From Candidatus Dietzia intestinipullorum (GTDB taxonomy: Bacteria > Actinomycetota > Actinomycetes > Mycobacteriales > Mycobacteriaceae): a stretch of 37,058 bases of DNA. Shown one piece after another: positions 15,961-24,300 of the stretch. The DNA lies in assembly GCA_019119635.1 (NCBI GenBank), contig DWWP01000050.1, forward strand, positions 1 through 37,058, written 5' to 3'. The notes below the pieces were generated by a model that was not told where the DNA came from, did no database searches, and worked only from the letters and a program-made list of their open reading frames with translations. The position numbers were made by a program, and so were the translations under genes. Position 1 is the stretch's first letter. Every line of letters starts with the position of its first letter.

Positions 15961-15989
15961 AGCGTGCCGCCTCGCTCCCGCCGAGTCAA
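15961..15989 (-). promoter_or_regulatory. promoter of the Drr-like exporter operon
   Basis: On the minus strand TTGACT (15989-15984), a 17-bp spacer and CACGCT (15966-15961) form a plausible promoter. The -10 is weak, but its end is 6 bases from the GTG at 15954, matching a leaderless start. No Shine-Dalgarno lies close to the GTG. Confidence 0.45.
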
Positions 15990-16020
15990 CATCCGCCGCA
16001 GCCGCAGCGGACAGCCACTG

Positions 16021-16770
16021 TCAGCTTCTGAGGAGGTAGGTGTCCATGATCCAGCCGTGCCGCTCCCTCGCCTCGGCGCGGACGCGGACGATCTCGTCAG
16101 CCACCTCGAGGGCCGGGCCGGAGATGAGGATCTGCTCGGGCGCGCCCAGATAGGCGCCCCACCAGATGTGGGTCTCGGGGCCCGCGACGGTGCGGAACGC
16201 ACAGTGGGCGTCCAGCATGACGACGACGTTGCGCAGCGCCTCCGGGGCCGTGGAGGCCAGGCGTCTGCCGGTCGTGATGTGCACCGGCTCGCCGACTCTG
16301 TTGACGCAGATGCCGAACGCCGCCGTGAGCGCCGCCGGCGCCGTGATCCCGGGGACCACCTCCACGGAGAACTCCGCGCCGGCGTCGCGGGCCCGCTCGA
16401 GGATCCGGAGCGTCGAGTCGTAGAGCGAGGGGTCGCCCCACACGAGGAACGCCGCCACCTCGTCGTCGTCGAGGGAATCGAGCGCCGTGACCACCCTCCG
16501 GGCCCGTTCGGCGTGCCAGTCTGACACCGCGCGGTCGTAGTCGACGGCGGCGACCTCGGGGTCCCGCGTCGGGTCGGGCACCACCACCTCGCGCGGCGGC
16601 ACCGCGCGGTGCTCGGCCACGATCCGGCGGCGCAGCTCCCGCATGTCCCCGGTCGCCTCCCCCTTGTCCAGGTAGAGGACGGCGTCGGTGCGTCGGAGGG
16701 CGTCCACCGCGGCGAGGGTCAGATGTCGTGGGTCGCCGGTGCCGATGCCGACGACGAGGACGGTGCGCAT
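16021..16770 (-). CDS. cobF: precorrin-6A synthase (deacetylating)
   Basis: A 249-residue tetrapyrrole methylase. CobF methylates C1 of precorrin-5 and removes the acetyl group to give precorrin-6A in aerobic cobalamin synthesis. Visible motifs are the N-terminal SAM-fold strand TVLVVGIGTGDPRHLTLAAV, DAVLYLDKG, VWGDPSLYDSTL, VEVVPGITAPAALTAAFGI and the C-terminal HGWIMDTYLLR. No other cob gene is in the window, so the pathway must be encoded elsewhere. The ATG has no Shine-Dalgarno; a -10-like TATGCT ends 6 bases upstream. It is divergent from the VOC gene with only 23 bp between the two starts. Confidence 0.94.
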   Translation of the reverse strand: MRTVLVVGIGTGDPRHLTLAAVDALRRTDAVLYLDKGEATGDMRELRRRIVAEHRAVPPREVVVPDPTRDPEVAAVDYDRAVSDWHAERARRVVTALDSLDDDEVAAFLVWGDPSLYDSTLRILERARDAGAEFSVEVVPGITAPAALTAAFGICVNRVGEPVHITTGRRLASTAPEALRNVVVMLDAHCAFRTVAGPETHIWWGAYLGAPEQILISGPALEVADEIVRVRAEARERHGWIMDTYLLRS

Positions 16771-16776
16771 GCGCGG

Positions 16777-16786
16777 AGCATATCCT
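16777..16786. promoter_or_regulatory. overlapping divergent -10 elements of cobF and the VOC gene
   Basis: On the plus strand TATCCT (16781-16786) is 7 bases from the VOC ATG; on the minus strand TATGCT (16782-16777) is 6 bases from the cobF ATG. The two hexamers share two base pairs. Neither gene has a Shine-Dalgarno sequence in the 23-bp gap, so both are likely leaderless and compete for one polymerase site. Confidence 0.5.
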
Positions 16787-16793
16787 CGGGGGC

Positions 16794-17186
16794 ATGCCCC
16801 GCATCAGCATGACCTCCGTGCACGTGGACGACCAGACGCGTGCGCTGACCTTCTACACGGACGTCCTGGGCTTCGCCCTCAAACACGACGTGCCGGCCGG
16901 GGAGTTCCGGTGGCTCACCGTGGTCGGTCCCGATGACCCCGACGGGACGCAGCTCCTGCTGGAGCCGGACCAACACCCCGCGGCCCGGGCCTACGCCGAG
17001 GCCCTGCACGCCGACGGGATCCCCGCCGCCCAGTTCGAGGTCCACGATATCCACCGCGCGCATGCCGAGCTCGAGTCCCGGGGCGCGCGGATCGTGCAGC
17101 CACCCACCGAGGCCGGCCCGGTGTGGGCGATGGTGGTCGACGACACCTGCGGCAACCTCATCCAGCTGGCCACCTCACCCGCGTGA
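16794..17186 (+). CDS. VOC family (glyoxalase/dioxygenase-fold) protein
   Basis: A 130-residue vicinal-oxygen-chelate protein with the two beta-alpha-beta-beta-beta modules expected for one VOC domain. The first module begins SMTSVHVDDQTRALTFYTDV with LGFALKHD, the second has AQFEVHDIHRAHAELESRGA and ends DDTCGNLIQLAT. Metal ligand candidates are the His in SVHVDD and the Glu in LLLEPD. Members include glyoxalases, resistance proteins and small-molecule binders, so the exact role is open. It is divergent from cobF, with a probable leaderless start at the ATG. The next gene begins 103 bp further on. Confidence 0.88.
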   Translation: MPRISMTSVHVDDQTRALTFYTDVLGFALKHDVPAGEFRWLTVVGPDDPDGTQLLLEPDQHPAARAYAEALHADGIPAAQFEVHDIHRAHAELESRGARIVQPPTEAGPVWAMVVDDTCGNLIQLATSPA

Positions 17187-17289
17187 CGGCAACCGGTTCC
17201 TGTTTGGGACCGCTCCGTTCCCCCGGCGTATCGTGGGGAGGTTGCCAGACGACCTGCGCCGCCTCGTGAACAAAGGATGACCGCCACCC

Positions 17290-18120
17290 ATGAGCCCCAT
17301 GTCGACCATCCCGCCGACCATCGCCCGTTCGTGGCTGCTCCTGCCCGCGGACAAGTCGGAGCGTTTCGACGACGCGGTGAACTCGGAGATGGACGTCGTG
17401 CTGCTGGACGTCGAGGACGGCTGCCGGCAGTCGGAGAAGGAACGGGCACGCCGCGAGGTGCGGCAGTGGCTCGAGGCCGGGAACCACGCGTGGCTCCGGA
17501 TCAACGACGTCCGCTCCCCCGAGTGGGAGAAGGACCTCATGGCACTCGGGCACTGCCCCGGGCTGGACGGCGTGATGCTGGCCAAGACCGAGAACCCCGA
17601 GCATGTGGCGCTCACCGCCTCGCGGCTGGCGGAGGGAACCCCGATCGTCGCGCTGGTCGAGTCCGCGGACGGCCTCGCGCAGGCCGCCGAGATCGCCAAG
17701 TCCGAGCAGGTCGTGCGCCTGGCGTTCGGCGTCGGTGACTTCCGCCGGGACACCGGCATCGGCTCCTCCCAGATCGCGCTGGCCTACACCCGCTCGCAGT
17801 TCGTGGTGGCCAGCCGCATCGCCCGCGTCGCGCCGCCGATCGACGGCCCGACCATCTCCAACGACACGCAGATCCTCATGGACGCCGCCGAGCACGCGGT
17901 GGAGATGGGCATGACCGGCAAGCTCTGCCTGCGGGTGGACCAGGCCCCGTACATCAACGAGGTCCTGGCCCCGTCCGCGGCCGACGTCTCCTGGGCCGAG
18001 TCCGTGATCGAGGAGCTGGGCCCCGGAGGGGAGCGCTGCCGCGACGGGTCCGACCTCCCCCGGCTCGCCCGTGCCCAGAAGATCTCTCGGCTCGCGCAGG
18101 CCTTCGCGGCCACCTACTAG
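17290..18120 (+). CDS. HpcH/HpaI aldolase/citrate lyase (CitE-like) family protein
   Basis: A 276-residue TIM-barrel protein of the CitE-like group, which cleave or hydrolyse CoA thioesters such as malyl- or citramalyl-CoA. Family patterns are SWLLLPADKSERFDDAVNSE, VVLLDVEDGC, LRINDVRSPEWEKDL, the acidic metal ligand regions in IVALVESADGLAQA and LAFGVGDFRRDTG, and the C-terminal region SAADVSWAE. The ATG at 17290 has AAAGGA 12 bases upstream; a second ATG nine bases on is a possible start. It is convergent with the aldehyde dehydrogenase, and a hairpin lies between them. No CoA ligase is next to it, so the substrate is not clear. Confidence 0.87.
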   Translation: MSPMSTIPPTIARSWLLLPADKSERFDDAVNSEMDVVLLDVEDGCRQSEKERARREVRQWLEAGNHAWLRINDVRSPEWEKDLMALGHCPGLDGVMLAKTENPEHVALTASRLAEGTPIVALVESADGLAQAAEIAKSEQVVRLAFGVGDFRRDTGIGSSQIALAYTRSQFVVASRIARVAPPIDGPTISNDTQILMDAAEHAVEMGMTGKLCLRVDQAPYINEVLAPSAADVSWAESVIEELGPGGERCRDGSDLPRLARAQKISRLAQAFAATY

Positions 18121-18123
18121 GGG

Positions 18124-18143
18124 CCCGGCCCGGCTGGGCCGGG
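18124..18143. terminator. bidirectional hairpin terminator
   Basis: CCCGGCCC (18124-18131), loop GGCT and GGGCCGGG (18136-18143) form a perfect 8-bp stem in the 24-bp gap between the convergent lyase and aldehyde dehydrogenase genes. There is no U tract, as is common in GC-rich actinobacteria. Confidence 0.75.
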
Positions 18144-18144
18144 T

Positions 18145-19503
18145 TCAGTGCACCCGCTGTAGGCGCACGTTGGCGAACTCCGTCAGTCCCCAGCGCCCGA
18201 GTTCCCGGCCGTAGCCCGAGCGCTTGACGCCGCCGAACGGCAACCCGGCCCTCGTGGTGCCGTGCTCGTTGACGTAGGCCATGCCCACCTCCAGCCGAGC
18301 GGCGACCTCGGAGGCGCGGTCGGTGTCGGTCCCCCACACCGAGCCGGAGAGCCCGAACTCGGTGTCGTTGGCCAGGCGGACCGCCTCCTCGACCGAATCG
18401 TAGCCGTGGACCACCGCGACGGGGCCGAAGATCTCCTCGTGATAGGCGTCCATCTCCGGGGTGACGCCGGTGAGCACGGTCGGCTCCATGAACGCGCCCG
18501 GCCGGTCGATGCTCCGTCCGCCGGTGACCAACGTCGCGCCCTGCCGGACCGCGCGTTCGACCTGCTCGACCACACCGTCGCGCGCCCCCTCGGAGGAGAG
18601 GGGCCCGAGGTCGGTGCCCTCGTCGGCGGCCGGCCCGACCTGCAATCCCTCGTACAGGTCCTTGAGCATGCGCACGAACTCGTCCTTCATGTCCGAGGGC
18701 ACGAACATGCGCTTGGGTGAGTTGCAGGCCTGCCCGGTATTGGAGAGCCGGGCCATGCCGACCTCCTCGACCAGGGCGCCCGGGTCGCTCGAATCCAGCA
18801 CGATCAGCGGATCGGATCCGCCCAGCTCGAGCACGCTCTTGGTCAGGTTCTCCGCGGCCACCGTGGCCACCGAGGCCCCGGCCCGCTCGCTCCCGGTGAG
18901 CGAGACGCCCCGCACCCGCGGGTCGGCGATGAACTCCGCCACGGTATCGGTGGAGGCGTAGACGTTGACGTAGGCGTCCTCGGGCAGCCCGGCCGCGCGC
19001 TGGACCTTCTCGATCGCCGCCGAGGAACGCGCGCAGATCCCGGCGTGCTTGAGGATGATGGTGTTGCCGAGCAGCAGGTTGGGGGCCGCGAAGCGGGCCA
19101 CCTGGTAGTAGGGGTAGTTCCACGGCATCACGCCGACGAGCGGGCCGATCGGCTCGGTGGTGACGCGGTTGACGCGCGCCCCGGGCACATCGAGCAGCTC
19201 GGGCTCGACGACCCCGGGGCCGTTCTCGCCGTACCAGCGATAGATCGACGCGGCGAGCTTGACCTCACCCACCGCCTGGTCGGGCAGCTTGCCCATCTCG
19301 GTGGTGATGGCCTTGGCCAGCTCCTCGGCCTCGGCATCGAACGCGTCGGCGATCGCGATCAGGATGCGGGCCCGCTCCGAGACGTCGGTCCCGCTCCACG
19401 TGCGGTATCCGCGGGTGACGGTGTCGAGGACGCCCTCGACGTCGGTGGTCTGGTCGTATTCGCGGTCGGTCTGTCCGGTCGACGGATCGTGCGTGACGTA
19501 CAT
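18145..19503 (-). CDS. NAD(P)-dependent aldehyde dehydrogenase, succinate-semialdehyde dehydrogenase-like
   Basis: A 452-residue aldehyde dehydrogenase. The catalytic Cys260 is in TGQACNSPKR and the general-base Glu226 is in VLELGGSDP; the 34-residue distance is that of the family. Cofactor-binding motifs are PLVGVMPWNYPYY and SLTGSERAG, and EEIFGPVAVVHGYD is also present. The short length and the sequence around the active site resemble GabD1-type succinate-semialdehyde dehydrogenases, but the substrate is not proven. The ATG has GGGAGGA seven bases upstream. It could oxidise aldehydes made by the mycofactocin-linked dehydrogenases in the same window; that is a guess. Confidence 0.92.
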   Translation of the reverse strand: MYVTHDPSTGQTDREYDQTTDVEGVLDTVTRGYRTWSGTDVSERARILIAIADAFDAEAEELAKAITTEMGKLPDQAVGEVKLAASIYRWYGENGPGVVEPELLDVPGARVNRVTTEPIGPLVGVMPWNYPYYQVARFAAPNLLLGNTIILKHAGICARSSAAIEKVQRAAGLPEDAYVNVYASTDTVAEFIADPRVRGVSLTGSERAGASVATVAAENLTKSVLELGGSDPLIVLDSSDPGALVEEVGMARLSNTGQACNSPKRMFVPSDMKDEFVRMLKDLYEGLQVGPAADEGTDLGPLSSEGARDGVVEQVERAVRQGATLVTGGRSIDRPGAFMEPTVLTGVTPEMDAYHEEIFGPVAVVHGYDSVEEAVRLANDTEFGLSGSVWGTDTDRASEVAARLEVGMAYVNEHGTTRAGLPFGGVKRSGYGRELGRWGLTEFANVRLQRVH

Positions 19504-19652
19504 GGCGTTCCTCCCGTGAACGGGGTGCGCCGGGGGTCGCCCGGCGCCTGTCCGCGAGGGTAGGAGGCTGCACCGCCGTCTGCATCCGGTCAGTGCGTCG
19601 CCGGCCCCCGCCGGGATAGGCGCGAGCTCTCGACGTCGCCGGGCAGCGCGGG

Positions 19653-19721
19653 CCGGGCCCCGGGAGCGTCGACGCCCCGACCGCAGGGGTGCGGTGCGGG
19701 GCCGGCCGACCCGGGGCCCGG
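19653..19721. repeat. 12-bp inverted repeat between the esx genes and aldehyde dehydrogenase
   Basis: CCGGGCCCCGGG (19653-19664) and CCCGGGGCCCGG (19710-19721) are exact inverted copies with a 45-bp spacer in the 236-bp gap between esxT (ends 19740) and the aldehyde dehydrogenase (starts 19503). It could form a large stem after the esx message, 19 bp past the esxT stop. I see no gene in this gap. The GC-rich background makes chance formation possible. Confidence 0.4.
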
Positions 19722-19739
19722 TGCTCGGTTCGTGACCGA

Positions 19740-20030
19740 TCAGCCCCAGCCCTGTGAGGCTCGACGGTCGGCGTCGGCCATGCCCTGGTTGCCGGCGCCG
19801 GCCGCGCGTGCGATCTCGGTGAGCATCTGCTGCAGCGCCGCCGCGGCGCTGTCCCAGTCGGCCTGGTGCGCTTGGTAGGCGATCGCGGCATCGCCCTCCC
19901 ACTCGGCGACGAGCGGCGCGAGGTAGGACTTGAGGTCGCCGAGCGTGGTGCTCAGCCCGTTGGAGGCGGACGAGACCTGGCCGATGAGTGCCTCGATGGG
20001 TCCGTGGTTGTACGTGATCTGACCGGTCAT
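19740..20030 (-). CDS. esxT: WXG100 family type VII secretion effector EsxT
   Basis: A 96-residue WXG100 protein, two helices with the turn motif W44-E45-G46 (VAEWEGDAA). It resembles mycobacterial EsxT of ESX-4: LKSYLAPLVAEWEGDAAIAY, then HQADWDSAAAALQQML and the C-terminal ADADRRASQGW. EsxT pairs with EsxU and is the probable secreted substrate of the ESX-4 machine encoded next door. It has no signal peptide, as expected. The ATG has GGGAGAG seven bases upstream. It lies 46 bp after esxU on the same strand. Confidence 0.93.
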   Translation of the reverse strand: MTGQITYNHGPIEALIGQVSSASNGLSTTLGDLKSYLAPLVAEWEGDAAIAYQAHQADWDSAAAALQQMLTEIARAAGAGNQGMADADRRASQGWG

Positions 20031-20076
20031 GAGGGTTCTCTCCCTGTGGGTGCGATGGAATCCGGAATCGGACGAC

Positions 20077-20400
20077 TCAGATGTTCAGCGGTCCGGAGGC
20101 GCCGGCCCGGTTGATGGCCTGGAGCGAGTCCTGCTCCGCGACGTCGAAGGACGTGCTGTTGGAGCGCATGGTCTCGGAGATGCCGGCGAGCGCGCGATTG
20201 AGTTTGGCGCTCTGCTGGTCCCACTCGGCCATGATCGTGGCGAACCGGGCCTGGGCTGCGCCGCGCCACACGGATCCGCCGAGCCCGGACACCGAGTTCC
20301 GCACGGTGCCGAGCAGCCGGTCGATCTCCAGGTTGACGTCGTCGACCCGCCTGGCGGCGGTGTCCATGGTGCCGATATCGGTGTTGAACAGACCTGACAT
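20077..20400 (-). CDS. esxU: WXG100 family type VII secretion effector EsxU
   Basis: A 107-residue WXG100 protein, the CFP-10-like partner of EsxT. The turn motif is W45-R46-G47 (SVWRGAAQARF). The first helix begins NTDIGTMDTAARRVDDVNLE and the second holds ISETMRSNSTSFDVAEQD. In CFP-10-type partners the export signal is Tyr-x3-Asp/Glu at the end of helix 2; here the corresponding stretch is F85-D-V-A-E89, with Phe in place of Tyr. A GGGGAGGG Shine-Dalgarno stands before the ATG. It follows the Rv3446c-like gene by 98 bp and probably has its own promoter there. Confidence 0.9.
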   Translation of the reverse strand: MSGLFNTDIGTMDTAARRVDDVNLEIDRLLGTVRNSVSGLGGSVWRGAAQARFATIMAEWDQQSAKLNRALAGISETMRSNSTSFDVAEQDSLQAINRAGASGPLNI

Positions 20401-20498
20401 CTCGTCCCTCCCCTTACTCTCGCGGACTCCCCGTTCTGGGTCCGTCACAGTGTTCGACGGCCCCGGGCGCGCGTCCGGTTCCACTCGACCGGGAGTAT

Positions 20499-21326
20499 TC
20501 AGCGGGAGTCCGCCGACAGCCGCAGCGCGCCCTCGGCGGGCGCCACGTCCGGCACCACGAACGACAACAGCCTGGCCCGGTCGCACGCGTCCACCACGCG
20601 TTCGGCGGCGCGCCCCCGGGCCAGGACCTCTGTGGAGCCGGAGCCCGCCTCCCGCCGGCCGTGCCGCAGCGCCGAGACCGCGTCGATCACCCGCGGCACC
20701 TCGTCGTCCACCACGGTGTCGCGTCGCGGGTCCCAGCGGTGCACCACGGCCCTGTCCACCAGGGTCAATCCGAGCCGCGTGCGTTCGACCAGACTCACCG
20801 TCGTCCGGGTCCGGCAGGACTCCACCGCGACGGCCCACCGCGCCGAGGACGAGGGCAGGGCCTCGGCCGTGACCAGGGCCGCCCGGAGGCACCGCGGCGC
20901 GACCCCCAGGCCCCGGACGGCGGCGAGCATCCGTGTCGTCCGGGTGGCGCCCCAGTCGCTGGGCACGAGCACCACCACGTCGTCCCCCCGGCGTGTCCCC
21001 GCCCATCGCAACGCCCGGGCCACCGGCGCCGCGAGCAACTCCGCAGTGGGGACGGACAGGCCGGCGACGTCGAGGCGGTCGCGATGGGCCGCCGACACCG
21101 GGTCCGCCAGGCAGTGCCCCGGGTTCCGGGAGGCCACCGCGTCGACCCGCTCCGAGCACTCGATGCGGTCACCACCGGGTGGGAGCGCCGATCCGTCCGC
21201 CGCCGCCAGGACCGAGACCGGCGCGACGGTCGGGGCGAGGACCGACGACGACGAGGCGGAGGCCACCGTGAGGCCGGAGCAGGAGAGGTCGACGGCGACC
21301 ACGGCCCCGCCGCCAGCGCCGCTCAC
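20499..21326 (-). CDS. type VII secretion-associated protein, Rv3446c family
   Basis: A 275-residue protein at the position of Rv3446c, between eccC4 and esxU. It starts with VSGAGGGAVVAVDLSCSGLT, has VVVLVPSDWGATRTTRMLAA in the middle and a helical C-terminus. Rv3446c-family proteins are conserved in ESX-4 loci and their role is unknown. The start is a GTG whose GTGA overlaps the eccC4 stop (21323-21326); a GTG 12 bases upstream is a poorer choice. It probably follows eccC4 on one message. The assignment rests mainly on position and general character. Confidence 0.8.
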   Translation of the reverse strand: MSGAGGGAVVAVDLSCSGLTVASASSSSVLAPTVAPVSVLAAADGSALPPGGDRIECSERVDAVASRNPGHCLADPVSAAHRDRLDVAGLSVPTAELLAAPVARALRWAGTRRGDDVVVLVPSDWGATRTTRMLAAVRGLGVAPRCLRAALVTAEALPSSSARWAVAVESCRTRTTVSLVERTRLGLTLVDRAVVHRWDPRRDTVVDDEVPRVIDAVSALRHGRREAGSGSTEVLARGRAAERVVDACDRARLLSFVVPDVAPAEGALRLSADSR

Positions 21327-24300
21327 GGCTCCGCCCACGCGGTCTGCACCAGGCGGGGGCCGCGGTCCCGGGTGACCAACCGCCCCCGGCCGGCAGGCAG
21401 GGGCGCCGGCCGTACGCCGTGGACCAGCGGGCCCTCCTCCCGGCTGCCGGACATGATCAGGCCGGCACCGCCGAGGTCGCGGACCCGGGCGACGAACGGC
21501 TCGTACATCGCTCTGGACGCCCCCGCGCTACGCCGCGCCAACACCACGGACAGCCCGATGTCCCGGGCGTGCGGGAGGAACCGGGTGAGCGGGGCCAGCG
21601 GGTTCCCGGCTCCGGTGACCACCAGGTCGAGATCGTCCACCACGAGGTGGATCCGCGGTCCGCTCCACCAGGACCGGGCGCGCAGTTGCTCCGGGGTGAT
21701 GTCCGGGCCGGGGAGACGGTCGGTGAGGATCTGCACGAGGTGGTCGATCATCGGCCCCAACGCGGCCTCGGTCGCGGCGTAGCCGGCGAGGTGGTCCCCC
21801 TCCACCTCGCCGAGCATCGTCCGGCGGTAGTCCACCACGATGATCTTGGCCGCCTCGGGAGTGTTCCCGGAGACCAGTCCGCGCGTGAGGGTGCGGAGCA
21901 GCGAGGTCTTCCCGCATTCCGAATCGCCCAACACGAGCAGCAGCGGATCGTGCGCGAGATCGGCGTACGCGACCCGGAGGTCCGCCTCGTCCACGCCGAG
22001 CGGCACGCGGGTGCGCGCGCCCTCGGGGCCGGGCCGGGACAGGCCCGCGATCTGGGCGTGGGGCAGGACCTCGGGGAGAAGGCGGACGGGCGCGGCGCCG
22101 ATCTCCCCCACGCGGGCCCGCCAACGCGTGGCGAGATGCGCGGCGGCGGACGAGGCGGCGTCGTCGAGTCCTTCCTCCCCGACGGTGCCGTCGAGACGGG
22201 GCTGGTAGACGAGCATGTGCTGCCGGCCCGGCGACAGCCCTCTGCCCGGGGCGGCCGGCACGCCCGCGGCGCCACGCCGATCGATCATCGAGTCCGTGGG
22301 GTCCCCCAGCCGCAGTTCGATCCGGGTGCCGAGCGCATCGCGCAGTGCGGGGCGCAGGTCCGCCCAGCGACCGGCCGAGAGCACCACGTGGATGCCGTAG
22401 GACAAGCCGTCGGCGGCCAGGGACAACACCTGCTGCTCGAGATCCTCGAACTCGGTCCGGAAGCTCTGCCAGCCGTCGATCACCAGGAGGACATCAGGGA
22501 ACTCCACCGCCTGTCGGCCGTCGCGGTCGACGACTCGGCGCCGAGCCTGGTCCACCGAGGTGATCCCCTCCGCGCGGAACGCCGTCTCGCGACGGGAGAG
22601 CTCGGCGGCGACCTCGGCGATCGTGCGCCGGATCCGTTCCTCCTCGCCTCGCCGCGCGACGCCTCCGACATGGGGCAGACGGGCCACCGCGTGCAGCATC
22701 CCGCCGCCCAGGTCGACGACGTACGCCGCGAGCCGGTCGGGGTCCGTCGTGGCGGCCGCGGACAGGAGCAGCGTGCACAGCGCGGTGGATTTGCCGGACC
22801 GCGTTCCGCCCACCACCGCGACGTTGCCGTCGGCCCCGGACAGGTCCACCGACCACGGCTCCCGTCGTTGCTCGAACGGCAGGTCGACCTCCGCGATCGG
22901 GAACCGCCAGTCGGGGAGCCGTCCCGGCCCGGCTCCGGTCGGCTCGGTCCCCACCGCCACGTCGAGGGGCGCCCCGGCACCGAGCGGGGGCAACCACACC
23001 TCGTGTGCCCGACGACCGTGACCGGTGAGCCGCGCCACCAGGACGTCGAGCAGGCTCGCCGAGTCGTCCTCGACCGCCGGCGGCGGTGGCTCCGCCCCGA
23101 CCACGGGCGCCGGCGCGGGCACCGGCATGTACCAGGACGTATACGTGCGCGGGGCCGCGCGGGCCACTGGCGTGGAGACGGCCGACGACCCGTCGAGCCG
23201 CCGGTCCGCCCGGTACGGCCCGGAGACGTAGGCGGCATCGAAGCGCACGGGGTCGCCGGCGTCGATCTTGAGATAGCCGGCGCCCGGGGTCGCTGGGAGG
23301 TGGTACGCGTCGGTCACGCCGAGAACAGTGCGCGACTCCGTGGCGGAGAAGGTCTTAAGCGCGATCCGGTACGACAGATGACTGTCCAGGCCCCGGAGTC
23401 TGCCCTCCTCCAGCCGCTGCGAGGCCAGCAGCAGGTGGATGTGCAGACTCCGGCCCAGCCGCCCGATCGTGAGGAAGAGTTCCGAGAACTCCGGCTTGGC
23501 GGAGAGGAGCTCGGAGAACTCGTCCACCACGATCACCAGCGCGGGCAGTGGCTCGAGGGGCGCGCCCTTGGCCCGGGCGGCCTCGTACTCGCCCACGTTG
23601 GCGAAGTTGCCCGCCGCCCGCAGCGCCTCCTGACGTCGCGTGAGCTCGCCCTCGAGCGCGTCCCGCATGCGGTCCACCATGGTGATCTCGGCCTGCAGGT
23701 TGGTGATGACGGCGGACACGTGGGACAGGGACTCCAACCCGAGGAACGTGGCCCCGCCCTTGAAGTCCACAAGGACGAGGTTGAGTGCGTCCGGGTCGTG
23801 GGTGGCCACCAGTCCCAGGACCAGCGTGCGCAGGAACTCCGACTTTCCCGAGCCGGTGGCGCCGATGCACAGGCCGTGCGGGCCCATCCCGCCGTGCGCG
23901 GCCTCCTTGAGATCCAGCTCCACCGGGGCGCCGCCGGGGCTCACCCCCACCGGGACGCGGAGCCGGTCCCTCTCCCCACGCCGCCGCCACGCCACCGCGG
24001 GGTCGACCTGGTGCGCGAGACCGACACCCAGCAGGTCGGGCAGCCCGGGGGCCCGCCGGGCCGAGGTGCTCCCGTCGGCGTCGGTCACCATGTCCGCCGG
24101 TCGATACCGCGACATGGCCATCGCGAGACGTTCGGCCTCCGGCGGACTCAACGAGTCGACGCGCCCCACGTCCTCGTCGCCCGCCTCGCTCCGGAGCAGG
24201 ATCCGGCCACCGTCGACGGTGACGCACAGACCGCGACGCAGGCCGAGGTCGCGCAACTGTCCGGCGCGGCTCCCGGACACCTCGATGACGGTCAGTCCGT

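Noticed and set aside
17203-17234. Possible promoter before the CitE-like gene (TTTGGG and TATCGT)
   Set aside because: The spacing of 19-20 bp is long and the -35 is poor, so I could not support it.
17277-17738. 153-codon plus-strand frame overlapping the CitE-like gene
   Set aside because: It begins 13 bases before the real start in another frame and has no family-like sequence; the 17290 frame has clear lyase motifs.
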